DNA of 64,000 nucleotides, from the NCBI RefSeq assembly GCF_025397915.1, contig NZ_JALIDZ010000003.1, positions 196,501-260,500 on the forward strand, given 5' to 3'. This stretch comes from Microbaculum marinisediminis. Lineage in GTDB: Bacteria > Pseudomonadota > Alphaproteobacteria > Rhizobiales > Tepidamorphaceae. The notes beneath the pieces are model-generated. The model saw only the letters and a list, made by a program, of their open reading frames with translations. It had not been told where the DNA came from and ran no database searches. Below, piece after piece: positions 44,595 through 55,484 of this stretch (positions within the stretch are counted from its first letter, which is position 1; every line of letters starts with the position of its first letter). Position numbers and translations under genes: made by a program.

Positions 44595-45467
44595 TCAGTC
44601 GAGCAGGTCCGCGATCACCTGCCGGAATTCCGGTTCGATGTCCGGGCGTTCCAGGGCAAAGGCGATATTGGCGGCGAGGAAGCCGACCTTCGAGCCGCAG
44701 TCGAAGGTGCGGCCTTCGAACTTGAAGCCGTGGAAGGGCCTCGTCTCCATCAGTTTGATCATCGCATCGGTGATCTGGATCTCGCCGCCGGCGCCCTTTT
44801 CCGGATTGTCGAGGATATCGAAGATGCCGGGTTCGAGGATGTAGCGGCCGGTGATGATCAGGTTCGAGGGGGCTTCGGCCGGCGCGGGCTTCTCGACCAT
44901 GCCGGTGATCCCGAAGGCGCGGCCCTTCTCCTCCCCGACCCCGACGACGCCGTAATCGGACACCTTGGCCGGGTCGATTTCCTCGACCGCGACCAGGTTG
45001 CCGCCGCCCAGATCGTCCCACGCGTCGACCATCTGCTTGAGGCAGCCGGGTTTCGACTGAACCAGCACGTCGGGGAGGAGCAGGGCGAAGGGCTCGTCGC
45101 CGATCAGGTCGCGCGCGCACCACACCGCGTGACCCAGGCCCAGCGGGGCCTGCTGGCGGGTGAAGCTGGTGGATCCGGGCCCGGGCAGGGCCTGCTCCAG
45201 CTCGCGCAGCTGGCGGCACTTGCCGCGCGATTCCAGCGTCATCTCCAGTTCGATCTGCTTGTCGAAATGGTCCTCGATCACGCCCTTGTTGCGGCCGGTG
45301 ACGAAGACGAAGTGCTCTATGCCGGCTTCGCGCGCCTCGTCGACCACATGCTGGATCAGCGGCCGGTCGACCACGGTCAGCATTTCCTTGGGCATCGCTT
45401 TGGTGGCGGGCAGGAACCGTGTGCCGAGACCAGCCACGGGAAAGACGGCCTTGCGGATCTTGGGCAT
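44595..45467 (-). CDS. galU: UTP-glucose-1-phosphate uridylyltransferase
   Basis: A 290-residue nucleotidyltransferase making UDP-glucose. It opens [27 protein letters not shown] (in part), with the G-x-G-T-R-x-L-P loop, then [41 protein letters not shown] and [18 protein letters not shown]. Length and motifs are standard for bacterial GalU. It is divergent from galE, which uses its product, with 114 bases between. Confidence 0.95.
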   Translation of the reverse strand: MPKIRKAVFPVAGLGTRFLPATKAMPKEMLTVVDRPLIQHVVDEAREAGIEHFVFVTGRNKGVIEDHFDKQIELEMTLESRGKCRQLRELEQALPGPGSTSFTRQQAPLGLGHAVWCARDLIGDEPFALLLPDVLVQSKPGCLKQMVDAWDDLGGGNLVAVEEIDPAKVSDYGVVGVGEEKGRAFGITGMVEKPAPAEAPSNLIITGRYILEPGIFDILDNPEKGAGGEIQITDAMIKLMETRPFHGFKFEGRTFDCGSKVGFLAANIAFALERPDIEPEFRQVIADLLD

Positions 45468-45581
45468 TGTTCTCGTCGTCTCGCTTGGTTAGGAGGTGGC
45501 GCTAGTTACCAGACTTAAAGCCCCGTCGGCTAGGGTCCTCGGCCTGGGTCGTTCCGCAATCGTTTCAAGAGGTAAAGGACC

Positions 45582-46574
45582 ATGACGGTACTCGTGACGG
45601 GTGGCGCCGGCTATATCGGCAGCCACATGGTTCTGGCTCTTGTCGATCGCGGCGAGGACGTCGTCGTTCTCGACGACCTGTCGACGGGGTTCGACTGGGC
45701 GGTTCGGCCGCCCGCGGAACTTGTGGTTGCAGATGTGGGCGATATCGAGACGGTCGGCGGCCTGATCGAAAGCCGGGGCATCGACGCCATCATCCATTTC
45801 GCCGGCTCGATCGTGGTGCCGGACTCGGTTGCCGACCCGCTTGGCTACTACCTTAACAACACGGTGAAATCGCGCGCGCTGATCGAGGCGGCGGTGAAGG
45901 GCGGCGTGAAGCGGTTCATCTTCTCCTCGACCGCGGCCGTCTACGGCATGCCGCAGGTCAATCCGGTCGGCGAGGACGCGGCGCTGGATCCGATCTCGCC
46001 CTATGGCAGCTCAAAGCTGATGACCGAGGCCATGTTGCGCGACACGGCGTTCGCCCTTGATTTCAACTATGTGGCGCTGCGCTACTTCAATGTCGCCGGT
46101 GCCGATCCGAAGGGGCGCAGCGGCCAGTCGACGCCGCGCGCGACCCATCTGATCAAGGTCGCCTGCGAGGCGGCGCTGGGCAAGCGGCCGCGGCTGGAGG
46201 TCTACGGCACCGACTACGACACGCCCGACGGCACCTGCATCCGCGACTACATCCATGTTAGCGACCTGGCGCGGGCGCATGTGCTGGCGCTCGACCATCT
46301 GCGCGCGAAGGACGAGAATCTGGTGATGAATTGCGGTTATGGCCGCGGTTTCTCGGTTCTCGAGGTCATCGACGCGGTGAAACGGGCGTCCAACGTCGAT
46401 TTCGAGGTGCGGACCACCGACCGGCGGCCGGGCGATCCGGCCGCGCTCGTCGCAGCCGCGGGACGGATCCGGGACGCGCTCGGCTGGGCGCCGGAGCGCG
46501 ACGACCTCGACCTGATCGTCACCGACGCGCTCAACTGGGAGCGGCATCTGATGACGAGGGCGAAAGGCGCCTGA
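45582..46574 (+). CDS. galE: UDP-glucose 4-epimerase
   Basis: A 330-residue extended SDR interconverting UDP-glucose and UDP-galactose. The NAD motif is VTGGAGYIGSHM, with catalytic Ser in FSSTAAVYG and Tyr/Lys in SPYGSSKLM. YFNVAGADPKGRSGQ and DGTCIRDYIHVSDLA complete the family pattern. The ribosome-binding sequence GAGGTAAAGGA precedes ATG 45582. With galU across the divergent promoter it feeds surface polysaccharide synthesis. Confidence 0.95.
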   Translation: MTVLVTGGAGYIGSHMVLALVDRGEDVVVLDDLSTGFDWAVRPPAELVVADVGDIETVGGLIESRGIDAIIHFAGSIVVPDSVADPLGYYLNNTVKSRALIEAAVKGGVKRFIFSSTAAVYGMPQVNPVGEDAALDPISPYGSSKLMTEAMLRDTAFALDFNYVALRYFNVAGADPKGRSGQSTPRATHLIKVACEAALGKRPRLEVYGTDYDTPDGTCIRDYIHVSDLARAHVLALDHLRAKDENLVMNCGYGRGFSVLEVIDAVKRASNVDFEVRTTDRRPGDPAALVAAAGRIRDALGWAPERDDLDLIVTDALNWERHLMTRAKGA

Positions 46575-46683
46575 CGGCGTCGCCGGCTGGGCCTAAGCGC
46601 GGATCGGCGCTATAGTCGGCGCAGGTGGGCGGGGGCCGGCCGCCGGTAACGATCGCGAGATCCGCACACGGTGGCCGACGGAA

Positions 46684-47958
46684 ATGGCGAAGGTATTGGC
46701 AATGTTGCGCTCGGTCCCTCGGCTGATCCTTGTGCTGGCACTGGTGATGGCCACCGTCAGTCTCGCCGTGCCGGTGACGGCATACGCGCAGGGCTCGACC
46801 GTCGCCCAGCAGCGCAAGGACCCGATCTCGTCGTTCTTCAACTCCCTGTTTGGCGGCCTGACCCGGCGATCGCAGCCGGCGCGCCAGATCCGCACGCCGC
46901 AGAAGAACGTGGGGAGCAGCCGTTCGGGCGCCGTCGTGCGCAAGCGCGAGCCTGCGGTCGTCGCCGTCGAGAAGGCCGAAGACGCCAAGCGGGTCGTCGT
47001 GTTCGGCGACTTCTTCGCCGACGGCCTGGAAGCCGGTCTCAAGGAAGCGTTCCTGGAATCGTCCTCCGTCATCGTCGACGGGCAGAACGAAGCCAGTTCC
47101 GGTCTGGTGCGCGACGATCATTTCAACTGGCCGGCCTTCCTCTCCGGCTGGCTCGCCGATCCGGAGAAGACGACCGATCTCGCCGTGATCATGATCGGCG
47201 CCAACGACCGGCAGAACCTGTCCGACGAGAGCGGCGAGCACCAGGCGCGCAGCGAGCGCTGGCGCGAGCTCTACGCCGAGCGCATCGACGCCATCATCGA
47301 GCTCTTCGACGACAGGGGCGTGCCGCTCTACTGGGTGTCGCTGCCGCCGGTCGCGTCGGGACGACTGAACCAGGACTACGCCTATTTCAACGAACTCTAC
47401 CGCGAGCGCGCCTATCGGCACGGCATCCAGTTCGTCGACATCTGGAACAGCTTCGTCGACGAGGCCGGGAACTACACGGCGACCGGGCCGGACATCAACG
47501 GCGAGCGCCGCCAGCTGCGGGCCGAGGACGGGCTGCATTTCACCTCCGCCGGCAACCGCAAGCTGGCCCATTTCGTCGCCCGCGAGATCCGTCGCGACTT
47601 CGGACGCGAGGGCGGGCTGTTCCTGGCGCTGCCGCAGGGCGCGACCGGGCCGCAGCCGTTCATGCCGAGCGACGAGCAGCTGCGCACCGGCGTCGGCGAG
47701 GTGGTGGCGCTGACCGGCGCGCAGGGCGGCCTGGGCACGACCCTTGCCGGGGGGCCGGACCCGACGCCAGAGGCGCCGCGTGATTCCGCCTATCGCCAGA
47801 TCCTTCTGGAAGGGGAACTGCCGGAGACGTCGCCGGGGCGCAGCGATGATTTCAGCTGGCCGCGCAAGAGCGTGCCGCTGCCGACGGCGGTCATACCCCA
47901 GTCGAGCGATCCGCTGGTGGAAGCCGTGCCGGGCGAGGAAACCGTCGACGGAAGCTGA
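46684..47958 (+). CDS. DUF459 SGNH-like periplasmic protein without the nucleophile Ser
   Basis: A 424-residue exported protein. A signal peptide (ending TAYAQ) is followed by a basic Ser/Arg-rich linker, an SGNH hydrolase-like domain (about 100-305) and a Pro-rich tail. The block I motif, normally GDSL, reads FGDFFADGL, so Phe occupies the serine position. Block III is IMIGANDRQ and block V is DGLHFTSAGNRKLA, with the Asp and His kept. Members of DUF459 with GDF are, I believe, not rare, so this may be a non-hydrolytic or differently acting subfamily. ATG 46702, with GAAGG upstream, is an alternative start giving a more compact signal peptide. Confidence 0.8.
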   Translation: MAKVLAMLRSVPRLILVLALVMATVSLAVPVTAYAQGSTVAQQRKDPISSFFNSLFGGLTRRSQPARQIRTPQKNVGSSRSGAVVRKREPAVVAVEKAEDAKRVVVFGDFFADGLEAGLKEAFLESSSVIVDGQNEASSGLVRDDHFNWPAFLSGWLADPEKTTDLAVIMIGANDRQNLSDESGEHQARSERWRELYAERIDAIIELFDDRGVPLYWVSLPPVASGRLNQDYAYFNELYRERAYRHGIQFVDIWNSFVDEAGNYTATGPDINGERRQLRAEDGLHFTSAGNRKLAHFVAREIRRDFGREGGLFLALPQGATGPQPFMPSDEQLRTGVGEVVALTGAQGGLGTTLAGGPDPTPEAPRDSAYRQILLEGELPETSPGRSDDFSWPRKSVPLPTAVIPQSSDPLVEAVPGEETVDGS

Positions 47959-48014
47959 GTCCGGCCTGCCGTTATCAGTTCCGGGCCAGCCGTCAGGTCC
48001 GGGCAGTTCCTGGC

Positions 48015-48062
48015 CGTCAGTGCCGGAGCGTCAGTTCCGGGGCGTCAATTCCGGAGCGTCAG
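48015..48062. repeat. 14-bp imperfect tandem repeat between the DUF459 gene and gltD
   Basis: Units CGTCAGTGCCGGAG (48015-48028), CGTCAGTTCCGGGG (48029-48042) and CGTCAATTCCGGAG (48043-48056) are followed by CGTCAG. Degenerate copies extend back to about 47990. The last unit contains the gltD stop. Probably replication slippage in an intergenic spacer. Confidence 0.7.
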
Positions 48063-49477
48063 CGCGGCAGAACCGTCTCGCCCATCAGCGCCAGGTCGAC
48101 CGCGCGGGCGCACTGCCGGCCTTCGCGGATCGCCCAGACCACCAGCGACTGGCCACGACGCATGTCGCCGCAGGAGAACACCCGTTCGTTCGAGGTCCGG
48201 TAGTCGCGCGTATCGGCGAGGACGTTGCCGCGCGGATCGAGGTCCAGGCCGAGCTGTTCGATCACGCCTTCCTGGACGGGGCCCAGGAAGCCCATTGCCA
48301 GCAGCACGAGATCGGCTCTCAGCTCGAACTCGCTGCCGGCGACCGGCTGCATCTTGTCGTCGACGCGTACGCATTCGAGATGGGTGACGTGCCCGTTCTT
48401 GCCGATGAGCTTGCGGGTGAGGACGGAGAAGTCGCGCTCGGCGCCTTCTTCCTGGCTCGACGAGGTGCGCAGCTTCAGGGGCCAGTCCGGCCAGGTCAGC
48501 GCCTTGTTTTCCTTCACCGGCGGCTGCGGCAGGATCTCGAGCTGGGTCACAGAAAGCGCGCCCTGGCGGATCGAGGTGCCGATACAGTCCGAGCCGGTGT
48601 CGCCGCCGCCGATGACGATGACGTGCTTGCCGCCGGCGAGGATCGGCGTGACGTTGCCGACCGGCTCGTCGCTGACGCGGCGGTTCTGCTGCGGCAGGAA
48701 ATCCATGGCGAAGTGGATGCCGTTGAGATCGCGGCCGGTCACCGGCAGGTCGCGCGGCTTTTCCGAGCCGCCCGACAGCACGATCATGTCGTGGCGCTCG
48801 AGCATCTCCTCGGCGGTGACGTCGACGCCGACATGGACGTTGCAGTCGAACACCACGCCTTCGGCCTCCATCTGCGCGACACGGCGGGCGACGTTGCTCT
48901 TCTCAAGCTTGAAGTCGGGAATGCCGTATCGCAGCAGCCCGCCGGGAAAGGCGTTCTTCTCGTAGACGTGCACGGTGTGGCCGGCGCGGGCAAGCTGCTG
49001 GGCGCAGGCAAGCCCCGCCGGACCCGAACCGACGATGCCGACGGAGTGGCCGGTCTTGCGCTTGGGTGGTTCCGGCCGGATCCAGCCGTTCGCCCAGCCG
49101 CGGTCGACGATGGCGCACTCGATCGTCTTGATGGTGACGGGGACGTCCTGGATGTTCAGCGTGCAGGACGCCTCGCACGGGGCCGGGCAGACGCGGCCGG
49201 TGAACTCCGGGAAATTGTTGGTGGACTGCAGGTTCTGCAGCGCCGACTGCCACTTGTCGTTATAGACGAGGTCGTTGAAGTCCGGGATCTGGTTGTTCAC
49301 CGGACAGCCGTTGTGACAATAGGGGATGCCGCAGTCCATGCAGCGGGCCGCCTGGTCGCGGGTCGCCTCTTCCGACAGCGGAATGACGAATTCGCGGTAG
49401 TGGCGCACGCGGTCGGAGGCCGGTGCATAGCGCCGGTCGCGGCGGTCGATCTCGAGAAATCCGGTTACCTTGCCCAC
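48059..49477 (-). CDS. gltD: Glutamate synthase (NADPH), small subunit
   Basis: A 472-residue flavoprotein. The N-terminal region has the cysteines of the two iron-sulfur clusters ([18 protein letters not shown] and [14 protein letters not shown]). An FAD domain ([21 protein letters not shown] in part) and an NADPH domain ([10 protein letters not shown]) follow. It passes electrons from NADPH to GltB. GTG 49477 is the likely start, since it gives the standard VGKVTGFLE opening and has GGGGAG upstream; a GTG six codons earlier lies in the gltB end. gltB ends four bases before it. Confidence 0.93.
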   Translation of the reverse strand: MGKVTGFLEIDRRDRRYAPASDRVRHYREFVIPLSEEATRDQAARCMDCGIPYCHNGCPVNNQIPDFNDLVYNDKWQSALQNLQSTNNFPEFTGRVCPAPCEASCTLNIQDVPVTIKTIECAIVDRGWANGWIRPEPPKRKTGHSVGIVGSGPAGLACAQQLARAGHTVHVYEKNAFPGGLLRYGIPDFKLEKSNVARRVAQMEAEGVVFDCNVHVGVDVTAEEMLERHDMIVLSGGSEKPRDLPVTGRDLNGIHFAMDFLPQQNRRVSDEPVGNVTPILAGGKHVIVIGGGDTGSDCIGTSIRQGALSVTQLEILPQPPVKENKALTWPDWPLKLRTSSSQEEGAERDFSVLTRKLIGKNGHVTHLECVRVDDKMQPVAGSEFELRADLVLLAMGFLGPVQEGVIEQLGLDLDPRGNVLADTRDYRTSNERVFSCGDMRRGQSLVVWAIREGRQCARAVDLALMGETVLPR

Positions 49478-49481
49478 GTGA

Positions 49482-52400
49482 CTACTCCCCGGCACGCGCC
49501 ATGACCGGCGCTTCTTCCTGTTGCTTGGCCAGTTCCGCCAGCGCGCGGCGGTACTCCACCGGCATCACCTTCCGGAATTTCGGAAGGTAGCTCGCCCAGT
49601 TCTCCAGGATCTCGGCGGCGCGCGTCGACCCGGTGAAACGGGCATGATTGGCGATTAGCTTGTGCAGCCGCTCGGCATCGTGGCGGCTCATGTCCGCCAT
49701 GACGTCGATCAGGCCCTTGTGTTCGATGTCGCCGCCGTGATGGTGCAGCTTCTCGAGTAGGTCGTCCTCCTCGGCCACCGGCTCGAGTTCCACCATCGAC
49801 AGGTTGCAGCGCGACGCGAACGACCCGTCCTCGTCGAGGACATAGGCGATGCCGCCCGACATGCCGGCCGCGAAGTTGCGGCCGGACTGTCCGAGCACGA
49901 CGACCACGCCGCCGGTCATGTATTCGCAGCAGTGATCGCCGGCACCCTCGACGACGGCGAGCGCGCCGGAATTGCGCACCGCGAACCGCTCGCCGGCGAC
50001 GCCGCGGAAGTAGCATTCGCCCTCGACGGCGCCGTAGAGCACCGTGTTGCCGACGATGATCGAGTCCTCGGGAACCGCCGGGCATTTCTCGTCCGGGCGA
50101 ACCACGATGCGGCCGCCCGACAGGCCCTTGCCGACATAGTCGTTGGCGTTGCCGATCAGTTCCATCGAAACGCCATGGGCGAGGAAGGCGCCGAAGCTCT
50201 GGCCGCCCGTCCCGCGCAGGGTCACGGCGATCGTGTCCTCGGGCAGGCCGGTATGGCCATAGCGCTTCGCCACCTCGCCAGACAGCATGGCTCCGGCGGT
50301 GCGGTCTGTGTTGCCGATCGTCTCCTCGATGCGAACCGGCTTGCGCTCCTGGAGCGCGGGCATCGCCTTCTCGATCAGGTGGCGATCGAGGATCTCGTGG
50401 ATCGGATGGTCCTGCGTCTCGCTGTGATGGATGGCGACGCCGCCGGGCGCCTCCGGCTTGTAGAACAAGCGGGAGAAGTCGAGGCCTTGCGCCTTCCAGT
50501 GCGAGATGGCCTCGCTCCTGTCGAGCATCTGCATCTGGCCGACCATCTCGTCGAAGGTGCGGTAGCCCAGCTCGGCCATCATCTCGCGCACTTCCTCGGC
50601 GACGAAGAAGAGGTAGTTGATGACGTGCTCCGGCGTGCCGGTGAAGCGCTTGCGCAGCACCGGGTCCTGGGTAGCGACGCCGACCGGGCAGGTGTTGAGA
50701 TGGCACTTGCGCATCATGATGCAGCCGGCCGCGATCAACGGCGCGGTGGCAAGGCCGATCTCGTCGGCACCGAGCAGCGCGCCGATGACCACATCGCGAC
50801 CGGTGCGGATGCCGCCGTCGACCTGCACCGCGATACGGCCGCGCAGGCGGTTCTCGACGAGCGTCTGGTGCGTTTCGGCGAGTCCGATCTCCCACGGGCT
50901 GCCGGCGTGCTTGATCGAAGTCAGCGGCGAGGCACCGGTGCCGCCCTCGTAGCCGGAAATCGTGACATGGTCGGCGCGCGCCTTGGCGACGCCGGCGGCG
51001 ACCGTACCGACGCCGACCTCGGAGACCAGCTTGACCGAGATATCGGCGGCCGGGTTTGCGTTCTTGAGGTCGAAGATAAGCTGCGCCAGGTCCTCGATCG
51101 AATAGATGTCGTGGTGCGGCGGCGGCGAGATCAGACCGACGCCCGGCGTCGAGTGGCGCACCTTGGCGATGACCGCATCGACCTTGTGGCCGGGCAGTTG
51201 GCCGCCTTCGCCGGGCTTGGCGCCCTGCGCCATCTTGATCTGGATCATGTCGGCGTTGACGAGATATTCCGTCGTCACGCCGAAGCGGCCGGACGCGACC
51301 TGCTTGATCGCCGAGCGCATCGAATCTCCGTTTGGCAACGGCCTGAAGCGATCGGGTTCCTCGCCGCCTTCGCCGGTGTTCGACTTGCCGCCGACCCGGT
51401 TCATGGCGATCGCCAGCGTCGTGTGCGCCTCGCGGCTGATCGAGCCATAGGACATGGCTCCGGTGGAGAAGCGCTTCACGATCTCCGCTGCCGGCTCGAC
51501 GTCATCGAGCGCCACCGGCGCGCGGCCGTCTTCCTCCGCCGTCCTGATGCGGAACAGCGAGCGGATGGTGAGGTACTTGTCCTCGGTCTCGTTCACCAGG
51601 CGCGCGTATTCGCGATACTTGTCGCGGGCATTGCCGCGGACGGCATGCTGGAGGGCGGCCACCGTGTCGGGCTGCCAGACATGGGCTTCGCCACGGAGGC
51701 GGAAGGCGTAGTCGCCGCCGACTTCCAGGGCGTTTTCCAGGACCGGCGAGTCCCCGAAGGCTGCACGGTGCCGGCGCACGGTCTCCTCGGCGACCTCGGC
51801 GATGCCGACGCCTTCGATGGTGGTGGCGGTGCCGGTGAAGAAGCGGTCGACAAAGGCCTGCGACAGACCGACGGCATCGAAGATCTGGGCGCCGCAATAG
51901 GACTGGTAGGTCGAGATCCCCATCTTGGCGATGACCTTGAGGATGCCCTTGTTGATCGACTTGATATAGCGGTGGACGACTTCGTGCTCGTCGACCTCCT
52001 CGGGGAAGTCGGCCTTCATCTCGGCGAGCGTGTCGAAGGCGAGATACGGGTTGATCGCCTCGGCGCCGTAGCCGGCCAGCACGCAGAAATGATGCACCTC
52101 GCGGGCTTCGCCGGTCTCCACCACCAGGCCGACGGAGGTGCGCAGCCCCTTGCGGATGAGGTGATTGTGCACGGCGGCGGTCGCCAGCAGCGCCGGGATC
52201 GGAATCCGGTCGGGGGCGACCAGCCGGTCGGACAGCACGATGATGTTGTAGCCGCCGTGGACGGCGCTTTCGGCGCGCTCGCACAGCCTATCGATCGCCA
52301 TCTGCACGCCATCGACGCCACGTTCGGCGTTGAAGGTTATGTCGAGCGTCTGCGTCTGGAACTGGTTGTCGGCGATATCGCCGATCATCCGGATCTTCTC

Positions 52401-54173
52401 CAGATCGTCATTGGTCAGGATCGGCTGGCGCACCTCGAGCCGCTTCAGGTTCGAGACGCCTTCGAGGTCGAACAGGTTTGGCCGCGGCCCGATGAAGGAG
52501 ACCAGGCTCATCACCAGCTCCTCGCGGATCGAGTCGATCGGCGGGTTGGTGACCTGGGCGAAGTTCTGCTTGAAGTAGTTGTAGAGCAGCTTGGGCTGCT
52601 CCGACAGCGCCGCGATCGGCGTGTCGTTGCCCATGGAGCCGACGGCTTCCTGGCCGGTCGTCGCCATCGGCGCCATCAGGATCTTGAGATCCTCCTGGGT
52701 GTAGCCGAAGGCCTGCTGGCGATCGAGCAGGCTTACATTGGTACGCGGCGAGGCGCCACGGACCGGCGGCAGGTCCTCGAGCACGATCTGGGTGCGGGCC
52801 AGCCACTCGCGGTAGGGATGGGCTCGGGCGAGACCGGCCTTGATCTCCTCGTCGTCGATGATCCGGCCTTCCTCGAGGTCGATCAGCAGCATCTTGCCGG
52901 GCTGCAGCCGCCACTTGCGGACGATCTTCTCCTCGGGGACGTCGAGGACGCCCATCTCTGAGGCCATGATCACGCGGTCGTCGTCGGTGACGAACCAGCG
53001 CGCCGGCCGCAGGCCGTTGCGGTCCAGGGTCGCGCCGATCTGGCGCCCGTCGGTGAAGGCGACGGCCGCCGGGCCGTCCCACGGCTCCATCAGGGCGGCG
53101 TGATACTCGTAGAAGGCGCGCCGGTCCTCGTCCATGAGGGGATTTCCGGCCCAGGCCTCCGGGATCATGGTCATGACCGCGTGCGAGAGGTCGTAGCCGC
53201 CCTCGGTCAGGAACTCGAGCGCGTTGTCGAAGCAGGCGGTGTCGGACTGGCCTTCGTAGGAGATCGGCCAGATCTTCGAGATGTCGTCGCCGAACCGCGG
53301 CGAGGCCACGGATGCCTGACGGGCGGCCATCCAGTTGACGTTGCCGCGCAGCGTGTTGATCTCGCCGTTATGGGCCACCATCCGGTAGGGATGGGCCAGC
53401 GGCCAGCTCGGCAGGGTGTTGGTGGAGAAGCGCTGATGGACGAGGGCCAGCGCGGAGGTGAAGCGCGGGTCCTTCAGGTCCTTGTAGTAGGCGCCGAGCT
53501 GGTAGGCCAGGAACATGCCCTTGTAGACCAGCGTGCGCGAGGACAGCGACACCGGGTAATAGTCGAGCGTCTCCGGCATGTCCGGCTCGAGGCGGCGGTT
53601 GGAGACGATCTTGCGGATCAGGTAGAGCTTCCGCTCGAAGGTGTCCTCGTCCGCGACGTCGGCTCCGCGGCCGATGAAGATCTGCACGTGCTGCGGCTCG
53701 GTGGCGATCACCGTTTCGGAGAGGCAGGAATTGTCGGTTGGCACCTCGCGCCAGCCCAGCAGGGTCTGGCCGTTCTCCGCGATCACCGTTTCCCACAGCG
53801 CGCGCATGGCCTGCTGGCCCTCGGCGTCGCGCGGCATGAACAGGTGGCCGACGCCGTAGAAGCCGACGGGAGGCAACTCGAAGCCGACCTTCGCGCACTC
53901 CTCGCGCAGGAAAGCGTCGGGTATCTGCACCAGCATGCCGGCGCCGTCGCCCATCAGCGGATCGGCGCCGACAGCGCCGCGATGGGTCAGGTTGACGAGG
54001 ATTTCCAGGCCCTGCTCGACGATGTCGTGACTGGCCACGCCCTTCATCTGGGCGACGAAGCCGACGCCGCAGGCGTCGCGCTCGTGCGCCGGATCGAACA
54101 GGCCCCTGGCTGCCGGGCGTCCGGTTGTCCGCAGCACCGACGCTTGCTTCCGAACTGTCGTTTCAGCACCCAT
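49482..54173 (-). CDS. gltB: Glutamate synthase (NADPH), large subunit
   Basis: A 1563-residue enzyme making two glutamates from glutamine and 2-oxoglutarate. After a short propeptide, Cys35 in [10 protein letters not shown] is the N-terminal glutaminase nucleophile. The central domain, the FMN-binding barrel ([19 protein letters not shown] in part), the [3Fe-4S] cysteines in [16 protein letters not shown] and the C-terminal beta-helix domain follow in order. Length is typical. ATG 54173 is preceded by GAGCGAAGAGA. It is first in a gltB-gltD operon, with a 565-base spacer to the divergent bufferin operon. Confidence 0.96.
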   Translation of the reverse strand: MGAETTVRKQASVLRTTGRPAARGLFDPAHERDACGVGFVAQMKGVASHDIVEQGLEILVNLTHRGAVGADPLMGDGAGMLVQIPDAFLREECAKVGFELPPVGFYGVGHLFMPRDAEGQQAMRALWETVIAENGQTLLGWREVPTDNSCLSETVIATEPQHVQIFIGRGADVADEDTFERKLYLIRKIVSNRRLEPDMPETLDYYPVSLSSRTLVYKGMFLAYQLGAYYKDLKDPRFTSALALVHQRFSTNTLPSWPLAHPYRMVAHNGEINTLRGNVNWMAARQASVASPRFGDDISKIWPISYEGQSDTACFDNALEFLTEGGYDLSHAVMTMIPEAWAGNPLMDEDRRAFYEYHAALMEPWDGPAAVAFTDGRQIGATLDRNGLRPARWFVTDDDRVIMASEMGVLDVPEEKIVRKWRLQPGKMLLIDLEEGRIIDDEEIKAGLARAHPYREWLARTQIVLEDLPPVRGASPRTNVSLLDRQQAFGYTQEDLKILMAPMATTGQEAVGSMGNDTPIAALSEQPKLLYNYFKQNFAQVTNPPIDSIREELVMSLVSFIGPRPNLFDLEGVSNLKRLEVRQPILTNDDLEKIRMIGDIADNQFQTQTLDITFNAERGVDGVQMAIDRLCERAESAVHGGYNIIVLSDRLVAPDRIPIPALLATAAVHNHLIRKGLRTSVGLVVETGEAREVHHFCVLAGYGAEAINPYLAFDTLAEMKADFPEEVDEHEVVHRYIKSINKGILKVIAKMGISTYQSYCGAQIFDAVGLSQAFVDRFFTGTATTIEGVGIAEVAEETVRRHRAAFGDSPVLENALEVGGDYAFRLRGEAHVWQPDTVAALQHAVRGNARDKYREYARLVNETEDKYLTIRSLFRIRTAEEDGRAPVALDDVEPAAEIVKRFSTGAMSYGSISREAHTTLAIAMNRVGGKSNTGEGGEEPDRFRPLPNGDSMRSAIKQVASGRFGVTTEYLVNADMIQIKMAQGAKPGEGGQLPGHKVDAVIAKVRHSTPGVGLISPPPHHDIYSIEDLAQLIFDLKNANPAADISVKLVSEVGVGTVAAGVAKARADHVTISGYEGGTGASPLTSIKHAGSPWEIGLAETHQTLVENRLRGRIAVQVDGGIRTGRDVVIGALLGADEIGLATAPLIAAGCIMMRKCHLNTCPVGVATQDPVLRKRFTGTPEHVINYLFFVAEEVREMMAELGYRTFDEMVGQMQMLDRSEAISHWKAQGLDFSRLFYKPEAPGGVAIHHSETQDHPIHEILDRHLIEKAMPALQERKPVRIEETIGNTDRTAGAMLSGEVAKRYGHTGLPEDTIAVTLRGTGGQSFGAFLAHGVSMELIGNANDYVGKGLSGGRIVVRPDEKCPAVPEDSIIVGNTVLYGAVEGECYFRGVAGERFAVRNSGALAVVEGAGDHCCEYMTGGVVVVLGQSGRNFAAGMSGGIAYVLDEDGSFASRCNLSMVELEPVAEEDDLLEKLHHHGGDIEHKGLIDVMADMSRHDAERLHKLIANHARFTGSTRAAEILENWASYLPKFRKVMPVEYRRALAELAKQQEEAPVMARAGE

Positions 54174-54738
54174 TCTCTTCGCTCCCTAGCCTGTCCGGGC
54201 CGCCGTCCAGCGGCGCGTCGTCCCTCGGTCCGCCCGGTTTGTCGCCCGGTGGTCCGTCGGATCGGTTCAAGTTTTGCCGTTGGTCCGCACCCGAAGTCCG
54301 GGGCAGCCGTTCGGCCGGCGCCCTGCGCACTGATGCGCCGCTCGCCGGTTCCGACCCGCTTTCCGACCCGCTCTGTCGCGAAGCGCCGCTGTCCGTGATC
54401 GGCGGTGATCCGCGAATTGGGTCAGTAAGACTGTCCTATCAGTCGCGGCAAAATGCCAGATTTACTACGCCTCTGCAAGGCCGTTTGCGCACGATTGTTG
54501 CGTAGGATAGCGGCAATGCGACAGATCCGGAAATGCCGCGCGGATCCGGGCGATCGGACCGGCAACACGAAAACTCGCGCGCGGTCGCGAAACCGTAACG
54601 CCAAGTTGACTTTCGCTTGAAGGATTCGCTGGCGCAATGTTGCTTTGCCGGCGGATCATTTGGCCCCCGGCGCCGCAGCGGCTCAGAGTGTCGACGCGGC
54701 AAACCTATTTCTAGGGCGAACCTCAAGGGAGAGAGAGC
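54174..54738. other. Divergent intergenic region between gltB and the bufferin operon
   Basis: 565 bases holding the promoters of both operons. I find no credible gene. A 12-bp exact tandem repeat, TTCCGACCCGCT, is at 54349-54360 and 54361-54372. TTGACT at 54606-54611 could be a -35 element for the bufferin operon, but no good -10 lies 16-18 bases on, so an alternative sigma factor may be used. The first precursor start has AGGGAGAGAGA upstream. Confidence 0.5.
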
Positions 54739-55026
54739 ATGAGCACCACGAAGACGCTGACGGCGATGGCCGTTGCCGGCGCGGTGGCGACCGCGTTGAC
54801 GATGACCGCGGCTCCGAAGCAGGCCGGCGCGCAGGATATGGAGAAATGCTACGGCGTCGCCTTGAAAGGGCAGAACGACTGCAAGGCCGGCGCGCACGAC
54901 TGCAAGGGCATGTCGACGGTCGACTATGACGGGCAGTCCTTCAAACTGGTCGCCACGGGCAGCTGCACCGCGATGCAGACGCCTGAAGGGCCCGGGTCGC
55001 TTGAGCCGATCGAGCGTCCATCCTGA
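54739..55026 (+). CDS. bufA1: Bufferin-type precursor 1 (DUF2282)
   Basis: A 95-residue exported peptide of the DUF2282 family. A signal peptide of about 31 residues ends AGAQ. The mature part has four cysteines at 37, 48, 55 and 76: EKCYG, QNDCK, HDCKG and GSCTAM. The conserved ends are [14 protein letters not shown] and [11 protein letters not shown]2282 members (BufA1) are substrates of DUF692 multinuclear iron enzymes, which modify cysteines to make copper-binding bufferins in the periplasm. It is the first of two tandem precursors, followed by the enzyme and its partner. AGGGAGAGAGA upstream of ATG 54739. Confidence 0.88.
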   Translation: MSTTKTLTAMAVAGAVATALTMTAAPKQAGAQDMEKCYGVALKGQNDCKAGAHDCKGMSTVDYDGQSFKLVATGSCTAMQTPEGPGSLEPIERPS

Positions 55027-55138
55027 TTGTTGTCGAAGAGATGCGGGATGCTGGGGGGAATCGCCGGCGTCCCGTATCCTGTTCAATGCCGGGCGCCCAC
55101 AGCGTCCCAACTCCGTCGCCATTTCCAAGGAGCGCTAC

Positions 55139-55429
55139 ATGAAAACTTCCAGGACCGCAGCCGCCGCGATCGCCAGCGCGCTCGTCGCGGCTGTTTCGTC
55201 AGTGCCGTTTCCCGCTCAGGCGCAGGAAATGGAGAAATGCTACGGTATTTCGCTGAAGGGCCAGAACGACTGCGCCGCGGGGCCGGGCACGACGTGCGCG
55301 GGAACCTCGTCGGTCGACTACCAGGGCAATGCCTGGAAACTGGTGCCCAAGGGCAGTTGCACCGCCATGGCGCTGCCTGGCGATCGTTACGGCAGCCTGG
55401 AGCCGCTCGATCGCGATCTGCCGAGCTGA
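55139..55429 (+). CDS. bufA1: Bufferin-type precursor 2 (DUF2282)
   Basis: A 96-residue second DUF2282 precursor. Signal peptide of about 28 residues (ending PAQAQ) and four cysteines at 34, 45, 53 and 74. Spacing between the first two (11) and last two (21) is identical to precursor 1, while the middle gap is one residue longer. Sequence between the middle cysteines has diverged (AAGPGTT against KAGAHD, which has a His). The C-terminal tail [10 protein letters not shown] is conserved. AAGGAG at 55126-55132 precedes the ATG. The pair looks like a duplication with diversified core. Confidence 0.88.
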   Translation: MKTSRTAAAAIASALVAAVSSVPFPAQAQEMEKCYGISLKGQNDCAAGPGTTCAGTSSVDYQGNAWKLVPKGSCTAMALPGDRYGSLEPLDRDLPS

Positions 55430-55484
55430 CCGCTTCCCGGAAACAACTGCGCCACGACATCAAGCGCGCGACGGAGGCCGACAC

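Noticed and set aside
49932-52961. A 1009-codon open frame on the plus strand
   Set aside because: It is the mirror of gltB, which has all catalytic motifs on the minus strand. The plus-strand translation has no recognisable domain.
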